Assembly (NCBI GenBank): GCA_029964075.1 | Contig: CM057138.1 | Location: 13,634,932-13,698,931, forward strand | DNA: 64,000 nt | Direction of reading: 5' to 3' | Origin: Patiria pectinifera | Lineage: Eukaryota; Echinodermata; Asteroidea; Valvatida; Asterinidae | Part shown: one piece after another, positions 1 through 15,200 of the stretch | Numbering within the stretch: the stretch's first letter is position 1 | Layout: every line of letters starts with the position of its first letter | The notes under the pieces: model-generated | Told to the model about the DNA's origin: nothing | The model's database searches: none | The model's input: the letters and a program-made list of their open reading frames with translations, nothing else | Translations under genes and position numbers: made by a program

Positions 1-30
1 AATGCTCAAACCAAGAAAGTCTGGGCCTAC

Positions 31-211
31 CTTGACAAAACCTGCCGTCACCCTCAAGTCCTTCAGGGCAGGGGCCACAGGTGTTGTTCAATGACGGTGG
101 CGCTTCGTCAAAACAAGCCACGCCCATGAAACAGGGGCCGTCCTCACAGGCGTCGTAATCAACTTCACAGAACTCACCACTCCAGCCAGGCTCACACTCG
201 CACAGCACCAC
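31..211 (-). CDS. EGF-like exon (last exon in the window)
   Basis: 181-bp exon, phase 0 to phase 1, acceptor TTATCTAG, donor CAAG|GTAGGC. It encodes VVLCECEPGWSGEFCEVDYD, then ACEDGPCFMGVACFDEAPPS and CGPCPEGLEGDGRFCQ. That is the end of one EGF and a second EGF-like module. The transcript continues past the left edge, probably to more EGF and, by analogy with MUC4, a membrane segment (not visible). Confidence 0.87.
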
Positions 212-3200
212 CTAGATAAGAAATGATTGACAATGTAAACTTACACATTACAAAATACGATGTGCATAACAATAGTAACAACTTTATCTCTTTGCTATTG
301 CTATTTGCTACCGACATTCACAAAGCTTATTTTAGGAAGGGTCTATTGGATTAGGAAATCCTCCGGTCTTTCAGCAGGACACCTTTCTTTGAAAAAAAAG
401 AGTGAAACCTTCCATAATCTGCATTTTCGACCTAGGATGAATCAATAGCTTATGAGAATCCTTTTCAAACTAGCAAACATCTAACACAGCTTCTACACGG
501 ACCCATACTAAATTGATCGAGAAAAGTAAGGAAAGCCTTGCCTGTTTTACCATCTCTCAGCCCGGGGGGGGATTCCGCCCCCCCCCCAAGATCTCAGCCA
601 TCGAGTGATGAAAAATTTTGAAGCTCAGTAAATGCATAAAACAAATCTTCCTAAACATAGCCAAGAAATTTCAAGACTTTAGGTCAAAAGGTTTTGGAAT
701 TATGGCTAATTAATTATTCATATGTACGAATGACAATTCTGCTCTGTATACACGACGTATATGGGAAAGTTCAGTTTTCACGGCGCTAAGCGCCGGAAAA
801 TTCTTCGCTTCGCGGCAACCCGTGGTCCGATTTTTATGTTTTTGGTATCAAAAGATGCGCAAAGCTCGAGGCTAAAAAGTCGTAACAGTTTGGGTCGCAA
901 AAACATTTTTTTTAGAGGCTATCGCGGAAAATGTTGGGGGGGTTCCGCCCCCGGCCCCTTTAGGGTTAAGCTCGAGACCAGAAAATTGACAGCAGTTTGG
1001 GGAGATAAGGACATCATTTTTACAAATTAAGAAAGTCAGTCAGTCGGTCAGTACGTCTGTCAGTCGCCAGCACGTCTGCCAGTCGGACAGTCAGTTTTTC
1101 ATGAGTAGGACATTAGGCCGGTCACAGGACAATAAGCTAGCCTTTGGGTCCAGCAGAGACAATAAGCACTCACCCCAAAACGGTCTTCGACAACATCCGT
1201 GCCCATCACAAATTCATCCCACAGGCACGTGCCATTGTTCATGCAGTCACAGAGCTGTACGGTTGGTTCGTGTGTTGCATTAGCCTTGCCATCTGTTGCA
1301 AGGAAACCAACCATGACCTTCGACTTGTCCGCTGGTGTCCAAGTGAAGAGACCAGCTGTAAGATAAGTGAGTATTTATGCTTACTTCTGAAACTTGAACA
1401 TCCGAAATTTGCTGAACTCATACTTTAATGTGTTGTCTGAAATATTTGCTTCCCAACAGGGTGGACTGAGTGGGCTGGTAATATCTGGCAGATCAATACT
1501 AAAATCCAATTTTCCAGAGGGTCGCAGGAGCCCCCCCCCCCAAACGGAAGAGAGTGGGGAGGGTTGCATATTAAAATAAAATATACACCTGAATATTTGG
1601 TCAGAGAGAAGACAACAAATAGTGGATAGACAGTCTTAATTCCAATGTTTACAACTCAAGTAGGCTAGCATTGGTGGATCCAGGAATTTCATGACTGGTC
1701 TACTAGCTTGGGCTTTAAAGTCACCATACTTTTCAAGAGTGGATCGATAGATAAGGTGTTGAGGTCAACGCATACAACGATCAAAGGTCTGTAACGGACA
1801 GTCTATGCACACTTTTGTTGTCATTGCTTTCTAGCACAAGTGCTCCGGCGGGGGGGGGGGGGCCTCCGGCGGCGCGCACCTGACCTGGTTTTGGGTCTGG
1901 CTAGTGCGGGCTCCGGTAATAGGCTCTACAAATATTTTGGCTAAGTGGGGTTCTTTTGTTCACTTTCGCGGGCATGGCTTGGCTTGATTCCAGGGTTGGG
2001 TAAAGTTGCTACAATTGTATACATTTGTTCAGACTATGTACATGTCTATGCTGGGAATCGATCATTTGCAGTTCTGGTAGCGGTGCGGCAAGTTGCCCGC
2101 AAAGTCCGCTTGGCGAAATAAATTAGATCTTCCTTTAGAGTTAGAAATCCCGTCTTTGTGTCCCCTTTCTTGCCTTTGGCCGGATCCGGCGGACAAGAGC
2201 CCAGTAAGATCCCGCTACAGGCCTATGGCCTTTCAAAATTTCAAGATTTGCAACAATGAGTGATGGTATTATTCTTGGAACTTTGTGTAATTCAAGTTGG
2301 GATCATTTTACACCGGTTAGGTAGGGAGTGTTGGGGTTGAAAGGGGGAGAAAGGGAGGGAGCTTGTTAGCCGCCTGAATAATTTTCTCCTGGCAAGAGCT
2401 ATAGGTCGTAGGTTTAACCCTGCGCAGAGTGACCTGCTACCCTTTGGGCACCAGGTAACCGATTTTTTTGAAAAAAAAATGAGGGCCAATAACGTTCACC
2501 TCCTATCTAATCCTCATTCAACTCTTGCCAAATCAGCTGGTTCAATGAACTTTGCAACCAGGGCTACACCCAGGCCGTGTCAACAAACTTTCGACCAGGC
2601 CTCCTGCCAAGTCTCATTGAAAATCAACAAAGACCTGTAACTTGACACAGTCATCCCCCTTCATAACTGCATGCCACAGCCGCCAGTCAATTATCTTTTC
2701 AGCGCACTGTCTGGCAACTGTCTGGACACTGTCTGGCATAGTGCGGGAAAGTACCTGCTGCCCTCTGTTGACGAGTTGTTGTAAAGTTTTTTTTGTAAAC
2801 GCTGCGCAGGGTTAAGTCACACACAATTTAGTTGAGGTGTTTATTTTAATCACAGATTAATTTGACTGCAAAGCGTACACCGCTCTTATGAAAATATTGC
2901 TGACGGAAAGCATAGCCGAACCAAACTACTTCGTAAATGTTAATTGTAATTACCGTCTTCGGTGATGGATGCACCTTCAATTGGCTCCACCAATGAAAAT
3001 ATAACATCGTCTCCATCAGGATCCATGGCTTCCAGTTGTTCTGTGAATAGCACACCAACCATCACCCTCAAGGTATCCGAAGCGGTTATGTTTGGTGGAT
3101 AGTTGGCTGCAAATTGTACAAAAAATAAGTACATTTTATTGCACCGCAGTAGAATGCCACATAAATCCAATAATACCGGACATTTGACCTAAGCAATCAC

Positions 3201-6200
3201 CGCAAAACCTTTGGCAGAACATTGGTTTTACAAATGACCACTAAACAAAATAAACATTTTTTTTTTTGTACGGAACCGTTCTGCCATTTTTTAGTAATGT
3301 TCAACTGTAAATGATCATTTGCATGCACGATTGTCATGATATGGTGAGCACGTGTACGTGCGCTGTGTGAACGCTGATGATGCATGAGCATCATATCAGC
3401 GTATGGTGTCAACGATATCAAAAAGACTCGGCCCAACCCTTCCTTTGTGACAAATAAAGGGCTACTTATGAACCACAGGCTCTACTTACTTGCTGCACTT
3501 TCGCTGACAGAGTTCATTTCATTCAGCATCACTGTAGACTGTCCGATGCTTTCATCGTCTGTCGCCAGTGTGTCATACAAACACATTTTGTTGTCCCCGC
3601 ACAGCTCTTCAGCCTTTGCGAGTTTTTCCGGTGTGGCAGCTGCTACAAGATCTTCATAGAAACTTGGCACGAAGGAGTGGTCATTTGATAATGCCCAAGT
3701 CTCGTCACCCACATAGTAGAAAAGAGAATCTTGTTCCGTGATACGCCCTGTATAATAATAATAATAACACCGGAGTCTTATAGAGCGCACTTATCTACCA
3801 ACAATTATAGATAATTAAAACGCTAATAATTATGTCTATTTTTTTAAGACAGGTAATGAAGTTCATGAAATCATGAGACCCATTATGTGGCACCTGTATA
3901 AGGGTAAGGTGCTGTGGCGCATATTGCAGCAACTGTTAGCAACACCGGGGCAAACCCCTTCTCTTAGCGATAAGTATTACTTGGTTCTTTGACGAGCATT
4001 ACGCACGGCACTTTACGTTCAACCCGAAGGACGAAACAATAATGGTTAAGTGTCTTGCTAAAGGATACAAGTGTGCGTATTCAATTGAATGTCTTTGCAA
4101 AGTTTTCCTCGAACCTCATCCTGATCTAACTACGGATGCCACTGGTAAAAGAAAGTCTGAAAGCTTTCATTGGGCATCCTGGCTGAATGCTGAATTATGA
4201 CAAAATAACCATATCATGCAAAATAATTTTACAGCAGTAAACAACAGTTAATTGATTGACTTACAAGTTTCACCAAAATCATAGAAATCTTTTTCAATCA
4301 TCGCTCCGTTGTCACCGGTGGCTGGTTGTATAGTACCATCACGTCTGGTTGCATCATTGCTTTGGTCGCCATCCCAAACACCTGTACAGCAGACATTTAG
4401 TCAATCATTCAAGCTACACAGACGGAGAACCTGCATGATCTCTAAATACATTAGTATTTGAGAAGGACAACCCCTTCAAAGTTCATGAAATCGTATAAGT
4501 TGCTTATTGGTTGCTATTTATATGTGCCTCGACGGTGCCTACTTCCCTGTACCCTGATTGGGCAACTCCTGCAATACTCCTTTGTTTCATGTGGATCTAA
4601 CTTAAGTAGGCCCTTTAGGAAAGTACATGGAGATCAACATCGCGCCCACTTTTTCAAACAATATGCGTAGTATTGTAATTGAATCTATCACAAGTAAATC
4701 ACAAAAGTGTAAAGAACAATAACAAAGGAATGTCTCTGTCGCAGTTGAATGCTTGACTTGACGAGGGTTTGTATCGGACTTTCATTTACTTCAAATGCAC
4801 TTGTGAGAACTTGTGAGGAATTGAACAAATTAATGTACATTGGACTGAAGTCAACGTGAATTGTTTAAATTTTGTAAGTTAAGGCAACCAATTCCGTGCA
4901 GATATATTTTGTCTTCATAATTCGAGTTTTACTCACCCAGTAATCCTTTGGTCTTTCCACGATATGTTTGCCCAAACTGGACAGTGATGTCTCCAATGCT
5001 GTTGTTTACTCCGACTGTAAACTGAATATCGCCAGGGAACATGGTGACCACTTTGTTAGTTGACGCTTCCCTTTTGACAGTCACATTGCCAATTAGCAAT
5101 CCTAGAGAGGATAGAAGACAATATAACTCACAACTACTTATTAAAAAGTCAGTAAGAAATTCTTGGTTTTTAATTATTTTCGCCATCAGTTCTAGGTTCA
5201 ACGCCACTCATAGATTAAGGCTTCTAAAACTAAGAAACAACGACAGGCAAAAATGCTGCTTGGTGCATTCTAAATATAAACCTGAAAGGTATGGTAGAGG
5301 CATGATGTAATCTAAAAAAAAGCTCAGCATGGGACTTATATCAGGGTGTGATCCATTGAAGAATCACTGCGTTACGTATGGGCTGATCAGCACAGATGTT
5401 GTAATTATAATATTACGAATAAAGGGGGCGGGACTATCAGGTAGCATTAAAACTCCATGCACATGTACCTGCTGTTGTAGGCGTGACAACATCCCCATTG
5501 ACAGTTGTTATCAGATCATCAGCTTTCTGCCTTTTGTTTAATTTCACTTCAACCTGGGGAAATTTAAAAAAAACAACTTCTTATCAAATACGACAGGTTC
5601 AGAAAGCTAGGTCATTATTTCCTTCCCACTGGAAACATTTCGAAAGTGCAAGGTACCTGCAGAACATGTGATATTTCAGTTAGTTTCGGAAGTAGGTTGT
5701 TGCGTTGCCAACTCCAGAGGATATTTAAAAAAAAAAAGTCAATTTCAAAGATCACAATGTTTATCTTAACGAAAATTGGAGTTTCAATATTCAAGTCAAG
5801 AATGTCAAAATATTTCAAGATTTTTGGTCGTATGGATATTGGAGCAAGGGATACACAGCAGTCCTTTTCAAATCTACAAAACAAGTTTTAAAATAATTTC
5901 TCACGTTTTTTGGGCAGGTGAATATAGAACTCATATCATGTTGATTCATAAGCATAACCCGGCTTATAGCAACGTGCAAAAAAGCATGTGAAAGTTAACT
6001 ACTTAATTAGCTACAGCTGTACAATTTTGCAGGTGCAACTCAAATTCTAAGATCACATACTGAATTGTTGCAAAATATTTTTGACAAAGAGAAAATGTAA
6101 CAAACCCTTCCTTCTCCAGGATACTCTGCAGCAAACCCAGAGTAGAATGTTGCATCCGTTAGTTGACCAGTTTCTACATTGGTAGCTCGCTGCGTCCGGC

Positions 6201-9200
6201 CTTGCAGTTCAAAGATTGTTCCTTCGTTGTCATCTTCGATGAGCGCTACCGTGTATTCCCCCAGACCATTGAAGGTGTACTCAACTCCGTCCAGGGATTT
6301 GATGTGGGGGTCTCCCCAGAACCAGACTTTGAGAATTTCCAAAAGGAAACAAAATTGACCAAATAGATTGTATTCAATCCATTTGTTCTTCATTTGTTGT
6401 CAGTAAGAAATCAGAGAAACCTCAAGTTAATGGAAATGTGACCAACCATTATTTCAGCATTTTTTTTGTGTGCGTAAGCTGGTAAAAATGTACCGATTAA
6501 TAACCTTTTCGCTTTTTCAATAAATTGAAATTTTGCAAATGTAGCAAGCACATGGGCGGATCTAGAATACATTTTTTTGAGGGGGAAGGGGTGGGGCAAA
6601 ACAAATTTGGTCCCCCACAAAGTGAGTCAAAAAATTACGGCGTGGTGTACGGGGCCCGCTGAAGGCCCATGGATTTTTTTTTTGATTATGGATGCTCTGA
6701 TGTGCGATCTGATGCAATTTCTTTTCATTTTTTTAACGAAAAGATGGTGGTGTACGCAGTGCTTGCGACGTCACTTAAAAAAACCAATTGGGTTCTTTTT
6801 TTCGGGGGGGGGGATGGCCCCGTTGCCCCCCCCCCCCTCATCCGCCCTTGAGTAAGCATGGATATTTACAACTATACAGCCAAGATCTGAAAGGCATATT
6901 ATCAATCATCGTCTTTGTAATATTAAAGACACAAATGGCTTGTTCAGAGTTCTCAGTAATGCAACTTACACCACCATGGTGGTCGGTATCTCCAGCAACC
7001 CATGGCCGGTCTGTAGGAGTAGTACAGGCTGCAGAGTGTAGAAGCCTGACAGCAGTAATACCGAGGCAGTACTTCCTGATCTGTGTACAAAACACGAATA
7101 TGCTTATAGTGGTTTAAACAAAACATTGAACGTACGCCATTTATTTAACTTATCTTTTTTTATTCTCATTTTATAGTAATTTACTTTGTATTGGTCTTCA
7201 ATGGGCTTTCTTGTTTGTTTGTTTGTTGTTGTTTTTTTTTTCGTTTTGTTTTGTGCATTTTGTTTTGTTTCGTTTTGTTGTGTTTGTTTGTCCAAATTTC
7301 CTTGTCCGTTTCTTTCGTATTGTTGTGAGTAAATAGGGGAAATATTTGAGGAAATTTCGCCTCATACAAACATGCAATTTGGCACAAAGTCAGAGTATGT
7401 TTTAAAAAAGATATTCGGCTATAGTGTAGATATATATCACAGATTTGTGCTTTAAAAATGTTTTTTTTTTTTAACATACTCTGACTGTGTGCCAAATGCC
7501 ATGCTTGTTTCATCAAAGGCACAATCCCTACACCTATCTGCGATACTTTTTATTATTATTGTCTGTGTAAAGTGTCTGCTACATTAATAATTTCAGAAAT
7601 GTAGCATGATATTAATTCATATTTTGAGGGGCCAGTAGCTCTGAAATGATGATGAAAGATTCCGTAAGCCTGGCGCCGGGAAACCCAGCAAAACAATTTC
7701 CAGCGCAAACTTCAGCGCTAACCAACGTTAGCAACTCGTGAGTATGAAAAGGGGGCGTGACACCCTTTCTTTGGAGGGCCATATCTCAGAAGCCCTGGGG
7801 AGATGACCCTTCAAACTGTGCATCCGTTCATTGTACATTATTTACAGGGTACTACCAGAAATTGTTTGAGTCGGTAGCTGTGGAAGATTCCTCGACTTTG
7901 GTTGGGTTGATTATGGAATAACTCAAGTAGCTCCATGAAATAGACATAAGACATGATGACATTTCACTCTGTTTACTGTTTGCTTTTCCATGGGAGCTAT
8001 AGGTGGGTCTTGACCCCACCTAGCTGCCATCGTACATGTAAACAAAGCAAGATGTGATTATGACGCAGGTCTATTGGCCTCGACTCCAGCTGGTTTTAAT
8101 GTAATGTTGCAAAGGTGATGCTGACAGTGTTGTCCTTCTAAGTGCTTACCGTACCACTGGTTGAACCGACCAGGTGTGTAAAACCAGGGACTGACTGGAT
8201 TATATTCAAAGACGGAAGCAACTACTGCACTTTTCACGCCTCGGAGAAGACTCCATGTCCATGTGCTGTAGCAGCATAACGGGCCCGGGGTGTAAGGAAA
8301 CTGAAAGGTCCGGACATAGCAAACAGCAGCTGCATGAAAATTACATTCAATTGAAAAAAAGAAAAAGAAAAATGAGCAGAATAGGTAATCAGTGTGGAAG
8401 GGGTTATACCGTTTGTATACGTAAACAATACAGGGTAAAATGCCAAACGCTCTTTTCCAAAAATGTGAAAATATATAGGACCTTAATGTTGAGTATGCCA
8501 AATTTAAGAAAGGTTTGCCGAAACACCATTGGAATAATTTCTCAAACTAAGATAATTGCTCTGAACAGAACCTGCAGAGGTATGGACTTGTCAGAATCTC
8601 TGACCGTCTTTATGAGAGAACGGTCAGAGCTGAAAAGAACCGGAGGTATAAACTCGCCGCTCCGGTCAGTATGCTCTAACCGTTCTCCAGAAGACGGCCA
8701 GAGCATACTGACCGGAACGTCGAGTTTATACCTCTGGTTTTTTGTTCAGAACCAATCTGTTAATTTGAGAAATAATTCCCACCTAATGTTTCCGCAAACC
8801 TAGTATCCCCACCATGCAAAGCCTCCAATCTTACTTGAGTAAACCATTTTGGCTTTCAGAAATTGAACCGCAAAATGTATTTTGAAAATGTAAGAAATAC
8901 ATTTTGGTATATCGTGTCTGATTTTCGTGAAGTTTGAGAGTCTTCATATCTCAGCATCCAGTTGTTGGAAGAATACCCATTTAAAAATCAAATAGTTTTT
9001 GAAATGTCGGGCTTGTATTAATTGTTGTTTGCTAAACAAAAGAACAACACAGTCAAATGTCAAGATAAAATGAAGCGTTGATTCAACCGCTGTTCATGAA
9101 CTGCCCACTGTTTATTCAAGCATGTACTAATGATGGTCGGTGGGGGGAGTGGATACCCTGTACTCACCGACTGATGAGCTGCTTCCTGAATTTGGGAGGA

Positions 9201-12200
9201 AATAACTGTAACCGATGGATGTCCACCTTGGGTCCCAAAATGCCTGCCACCAACTGCATGGACAAGTGTGCGCGGTCCTATACCAGTAGTAAAGGATAAA
9301 ATTATTGACAACCTGCCCACTGTACCAGTTCCGACAGAACAAGCGGGGATTCACAAAATTGTCTGGTAGGCTGTCAAGTTGCTGGACCCAGCGCCCGTGC
9401 ATCCCGGTATTTCCCATAACACTTCCAGGGCGGAAACGCAAGTAGCTTGGTACGTTCAGGTAGAATTTGTCGCCATATTGTCCGCAGGTGAAGCCCTGGA
9501 TGACGTTGTCGTTTGGCAGGAGGTTTTTGTTCCAGTTCATGCCGCAGCGCTCGTAGTTGAAGATAACATAGCCATGAGTGTAATCTGTCACAAGCACAGC
9601 TTGGAAAGAGTTGGTACTCTGAAGAGAAAAAAAAAATACAAAAAAAATGTTAATCCGAAATGTTTCAGATATCAGTTCAGTTCGATTTCCCTTCACTTAC
9701 CAACAATATCGAAAAGTTTTATTTAATGTCCACACTCTGGTTTAAATATATATACACGTATATACATATTTTAAAATAATATATAGTATTATACAATACC
9801 ATTTCACAAAACAGTGTAGAACAAAATGCATAGTGATGCAAGCTTTGTTAGATAAACTGTTCATTTTTAAACAAATTGTATGCTGCAAATAAATATCGTG
9901 AGTATTTGTCACATAAGTCGTGTACTAGCACTTGTTGGACATGATTTTTAACAAAACGTTGCACAGCCAGAGTTAACATGTGTACGAGGTTACACAGCGT
10001 ACGAGGTTATATACAGACCTACGGTGGTAAAGCGATTGTGATGATGAACCCAAACTCATCACCGACTAAACTAACGATTCGCTTCTGCACCTGATATAAT
10101 AAAGACAGTGAGAGACATGATTTAAATCAAACAACCCTGTCACAAACACTTACTTTATCGGGTGAGAGGGCTTCTACATAGCGCCACGTGATGACAAGAG
10201 CCCAGGCTGCATTGAAGCTGCCATACCGGGCAGACACGATGCTACTCAAGGTAGATAACATGGTGGAGCCACTGCCATCATAAACCTGAAAAAGCAGGAG
10301 AACTTATGCCGTGGTGTTGTAGGCCAAATAAAGTAAAGTGTTTTGAGGTGAGGTGCTAGATCGGATGTTAATGAGGAGACTATACCACAGACTTGGGGCA
10401 GCTGTATACACCAAGATTAGTTCTGCCCAGGATTGTTATGATCTCGGTACAGCAAGACGTTGTAGGTTAGAAGACCTGAGACAAGCAAGACTGGAATTAC
10501 AAAAAAACCACCAAAAAAAACACAAGGGTGATAAACAGGTCTGTGCATCAAATTACTTTATTTCATGCGCTTGACAATCAGTGTGCAAGCGGCAGTGTGT
10601 CCATCTAAAATAGTTCTGTTTATGCAAGGAGTGGATTAAGTGACAGTTATTACAATTTGTGTCTTCCAATGGCATGGATTAATTATTTATGTTTTATTGG
10701 GGGGGGTGGACTGGATGTGAACGCCACCATGTCCCCCCCCCTCCCCCTCCAAGAGCAAGCTAAAACATTTCCACAGTTTATCCAATAATTATTGAACTAA
10801 TTAATTAATTATTTAATTTATTTATTATTTTATTTTATTTTATTTTTTGTTTTGTTTTTGGGGGGAGGGGGTTGGGGGTTGAAATATGCCACTAACATGA
10901 GATGACTTCCATTACCGCCAACCCCGCCCCTGCTTGAACTCCTTCGTATGCAACTTTTTGTGTGAACCATATCCCACAGAATGAGTCTTAATCTCGTTCT
11001 TAATCACCGCTACGTCTCTAAGCGCAAAGGGTGTATGCATGTCTGTAAGATAAAGGGTCTTTGGCATAATCAAGTACGAATCGAGCCTCAAATAAACACA
11101 AGGGCGGATCCAGGGGGGGGCCAAAGGGGGCCATGGCCCCCCCCCCAAAAAAAAAAACGAAACCAATTTTTGGACCCACTTTTTTGGAGGACCAACATTT
11201 TTTTTGCCCCCCGCCCCAAATTGTGTTCTGGATCCGCCCTTGAATAAACAAGGTCAATTAAGGTCAGTTTCGTAGTCTTATCAAGGACGTTTGGATTGCA
11301 CTCAACTATGCAGTAATCACGCGAAGTCTGCGAGGAGATAGAAGCTTGCTTTTCTTATGCACTACAAAGAGCACGCGCTGCTCTCAATCTGATATATAAT
11401 TCCGGTAGAAAATATCGAGTTACTACTTTAGATTCCTTTAGATAATTGTTTCGGGGCTTGTTATTCTAAGATTGCTCTAGCTACTACAAACTCGTTTTGT
11501 TCAGTTGGGCAAAAGAGGTTATTCTAAAGATGTTTTCCACAAAGACACTTTATTAAAAAGAAACACTAGCCAGGGGCTAATGACTGTTGAGCTTTGTTGT
11601 AATTGGTCCGTGTCAAAATAAGCTTTGTTCGGTTGATTTTAAAAGTCTGCAGTATGATTTTGATTTTCGCATGACAGAACGGATAAGGTTACTTAGTATT
11701 AATTTTCTTAAAGTTGGACATGGTTCACTGTCCAAGACGACACGGCAACACAAAACTGAAACAAACTAACCTGAAAGAAGACATTCCTTGTTTGAGAAAA
11801 CCTTCTGCTGTTGACGTCCGCCCAAAAAGGAGCTATCATTTTTGTTGGGCCCCTGAAGAAAGATTTTCTGGTGCCTGGGTAACCTCGTCTGTTCAGACGT
11901 CGCGCATTGGTAAAGACAATGACACCATTATCTGTGAACTGCAAAAACAGACAAATCAGAGATGTGTCAGGACCGTGAAAAAAGGTTTTAAATTATGTTA
12001 TTGGATTATAATTATTTTAAAATTTGGAGGTGCGTATAATTTCATGACACAGCTAAGAACAAGTTTGTGTGTTGACAAAATCCCTTGTCCATTTCACAGA
12101 GACCTACATTACACAGCCAAGAGCCAGCTAACTGAGCCAGGGCCAAATTTGTGTCCAATAACAACAAAATCTACATGTGCACACCACCGGTAGCGTGAAA

Positions 12201-15200
12201 TCTGCTTGATTTTGTATTTTTTGTCGCTACACTTGGCACAATGTCTGTGCTTACTGTTTAGCAGCACCTTGAAACTGGCCCTTGGTGAGAAAAACCAACT
12301 GATGTGACTCGTGTCCTTTCACAAATCTTTTACAAAGTACTGACACATTCTCAACCCTGGGTTTCTATAAAACCAAATCACAAATGTCTACACAATACCA
12401 AGCTTTTTCCTGCCGAAAATACCACGATGTGTAGTTCTGAATGACACTTAGTGTCAGATGCACAATTAAAGAAGCGGTTCCTCTGGGTAAACCCCAATAA
12501 ACCGTGCATTACCGCGCGGTAAACCTAGAGGTTTTTCCGGGTTGGACTACGTGTCTTGTCAGACTGTCTTCTAGGAAGCGGTTTTCAAAATGAAATATTT
12601 TAGGCATTAAGACTAGTTGCTTTCCTCAACCGTTTATTGTTACCTCCACCACCGATCAATAATTACATTTTCCCCCAGAAATGCAAGGGATACATCCTAT
12701 TAATTTCAATAAAGCAGAACGTCCATATTTATTTTACACAAGAATGGAGGTCCCACATATTCTTGTTCCGTTAGTGTTGTTTGTTAGGGTAAGTTTGGCA
12801 TCCAATGGTCAGTATGATTGTAAATAAATTGAATGTTCGCTACAGCCAATTAGTAGGCACACATGTTTTGCATTATTATAGTCCAGTACAATGCTACTGC
12901 GTGTGATTAAACAAACAAGGTATACTTAAGCCGTGACCTCGAACTTCAATGCAGGTGTTCTATTCCAAAAAAAAAATATGCATTTTCCTCTTGTTTTTCA
13001 TAAGTCATACTTACATAGATTTTCTCATGCAGCTCATTGCAGTAAGGAAAGAAATTTGGTGGGCTGATGGTTCGTGAGATCAAGTCTTTGTTAGACGACA
13101 GTGATCGCTGTTTAGACAAAAGGGAATTATTTTTTTTTAATTCAGTGCGCCATCGATATGATTCAAATAATAAAGAAGAAATTGTTTTAAAAAAGACAAC
13201 ATATCTATAAAACAAATCCTCCCGATTCTTCAACCAACCCATAGACGTGCATATACAGCTATAGTGACTAAGATTGTAACTAACGTAAGAGAGAAGTACT
13301 TCCCTGCATTTGCCAATGTGTATTAAAGGGAATGTACATCATTGGCGTATACTTTAATTTTCAGAAATGAACTGTTTGAGGGGTTAGTATAATAGATCAA
13401 ATTATTGTAACACTGACATGTTTGAAGTTTTGTTTTCGAAAATGCTGGAAAAACCAAGAAAAAAACGAAACAAGTAGTCTGGTTCCCTGACTCCACTGAA
13501 GATGAAATGGATCAATTTACAGATGCCAGAAAATTGTACGCTAAGGGAACCAGTCTAGCTGACCTGCACCCATTCATGAACATAAAACCAATTAGCAAAC
13601 AAAATTGGACTGAAAAATCGGTAAATTTGGAGTAGTAGTACAAAAATGTTAGGTTTTTCCTACGGTGGTCGGCCGACCACCGTTGGAAATGTAAACAAAA
13701 ATACAATTTTTTTGAATATGACTTCACACCAGGTGCCATAATTTTACAGGATGCTTTGGAAATTTATATAAAATACCACTTTTCTTGAAAAGGACTAATT
13801 CACACATAGTGCCATAATTTTACAGGATGCTTTAGACTGTCATTTACCAACATCCTAGAAAGGTATTTCGTAAAAACTTGGTCATTTTATTTTTCGATGT
13901 TTGCAAATGTTGTATTTTCCCTTTAAGTAGTCTCTACTTTAATAAAAAAAAAAACAATAACAAAGTAATTTGGAGTAAGGACACTGTGTATTCCAGTACT
14001 ATCGACCTGTTCCTAACTGAAACAGGTTGGCTGCAATTTCAAACAGGGATTCAACAGTTGTGTAATGATTTTCACAAATGGTTAATAAATGAACACGTAT
14101 TATACATTGCATTTATTCCCTGGCTACTCCATAAACACAAATAGTGCTGCGATAGTTTGGTACAGAGTGTAACAGGTACATGCGGTGATGCACCTTATTC
14201 AGCCATTTGTGATCGTGCCCCCTGAAGAGATTTATTAAATTGTAACTGTTGAATGCGATGGTGCCAGACTATTTATGTGTTCCAAACTTCACTTTCACTT
14301 ATTTTTAAATGTGGCTTGATAAGGTATATTTAATCACCGATTTTCAATTAGTCATCAGAGCTGACTGATACTGAATTGTAAGTTATTTTGTGTGATTGCT
14401 GTCTTTTCTATTCGCGGGTCCAGGAAAGGAAGAATTTGCCTTTCTTTTTGAATCAATAATTGTAAGGTGTCCACTTAGAATGAGGTTCCAAAGTTGATAC
14501 AAATCAAATATTCAGAAACTCATGCTCAATGAAATGAAAGTTTACTTACAGGTTGTAGTTCTTGTGAAAGACGCCTATCTCCGACAGCGGCTCCAAAAGG
14601 AACAAAATTGCCCTCTGTTTTGGAAAAGGGCAAAATCATTGGTAAAACAACTTAAATAAGTCTATCCAAATATCCATCGTTTCCTCCAAAAGGCTAGCAT
14701 TTGTTCTGCAGTATATGCTTGTAACAGAAAAAAACCCACTTCTTTAGCTCCAAAAGGATATCAGCCATATTTTTTTTGGAGTAAAAATAAAAAGCAGTTG
14801 CAAACTCGTCCCAGACATTTACATATAAGGTTGGCTCCTTTTGGCTTCACAAATTTGCCATGTAGAAACAATATTTAACAGAAAATAACAGCTGTGAACT
14901 AGAAAAAAACACCCTTTTCTCATTAATGGGTAAATCCAACACTTATGGATTTCTTACCATAGACACTGAATGAGAAGCTCCTTGAAGTACTGCAGATTTC
15001 AACCATAACATCGCAAGTCACTATGTGAGATCCAACACCAAACGAGATGCCTCCGCTCAGAGGCACAGCATTTCCGTTCTGATTGGTACAACTAATGGAT
15101 TGGTCGTCCAAGTATCTGCCTGTTACTGCAGGCCACGAAACTAGGACATCATTCTGTCCAGGCAGGGTACACTGGTCAACAACCGATGGCACCGTTATGC

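Noticed and set aside
761-1030. 89-codon plus-strand ORF in a GC-richer block
   Set aside because: No recognisable family, flanked by G/C runs and a GTCAGTC tract; more likely part of a repeat.
8255-8803. 182-codon plus-strand ORF
   Set aside because: It runs over the reverse strand of the AMOP exon and into the fold-back element; no domain signal.
9313-9318. Donor after WYSGQ that would end the NIDO exon early
   Set aside because: Reading through gives the AMOP C-x-x-W...CPC pattern without interruption, and no phase-0 acceptor is found before CPCSWW.
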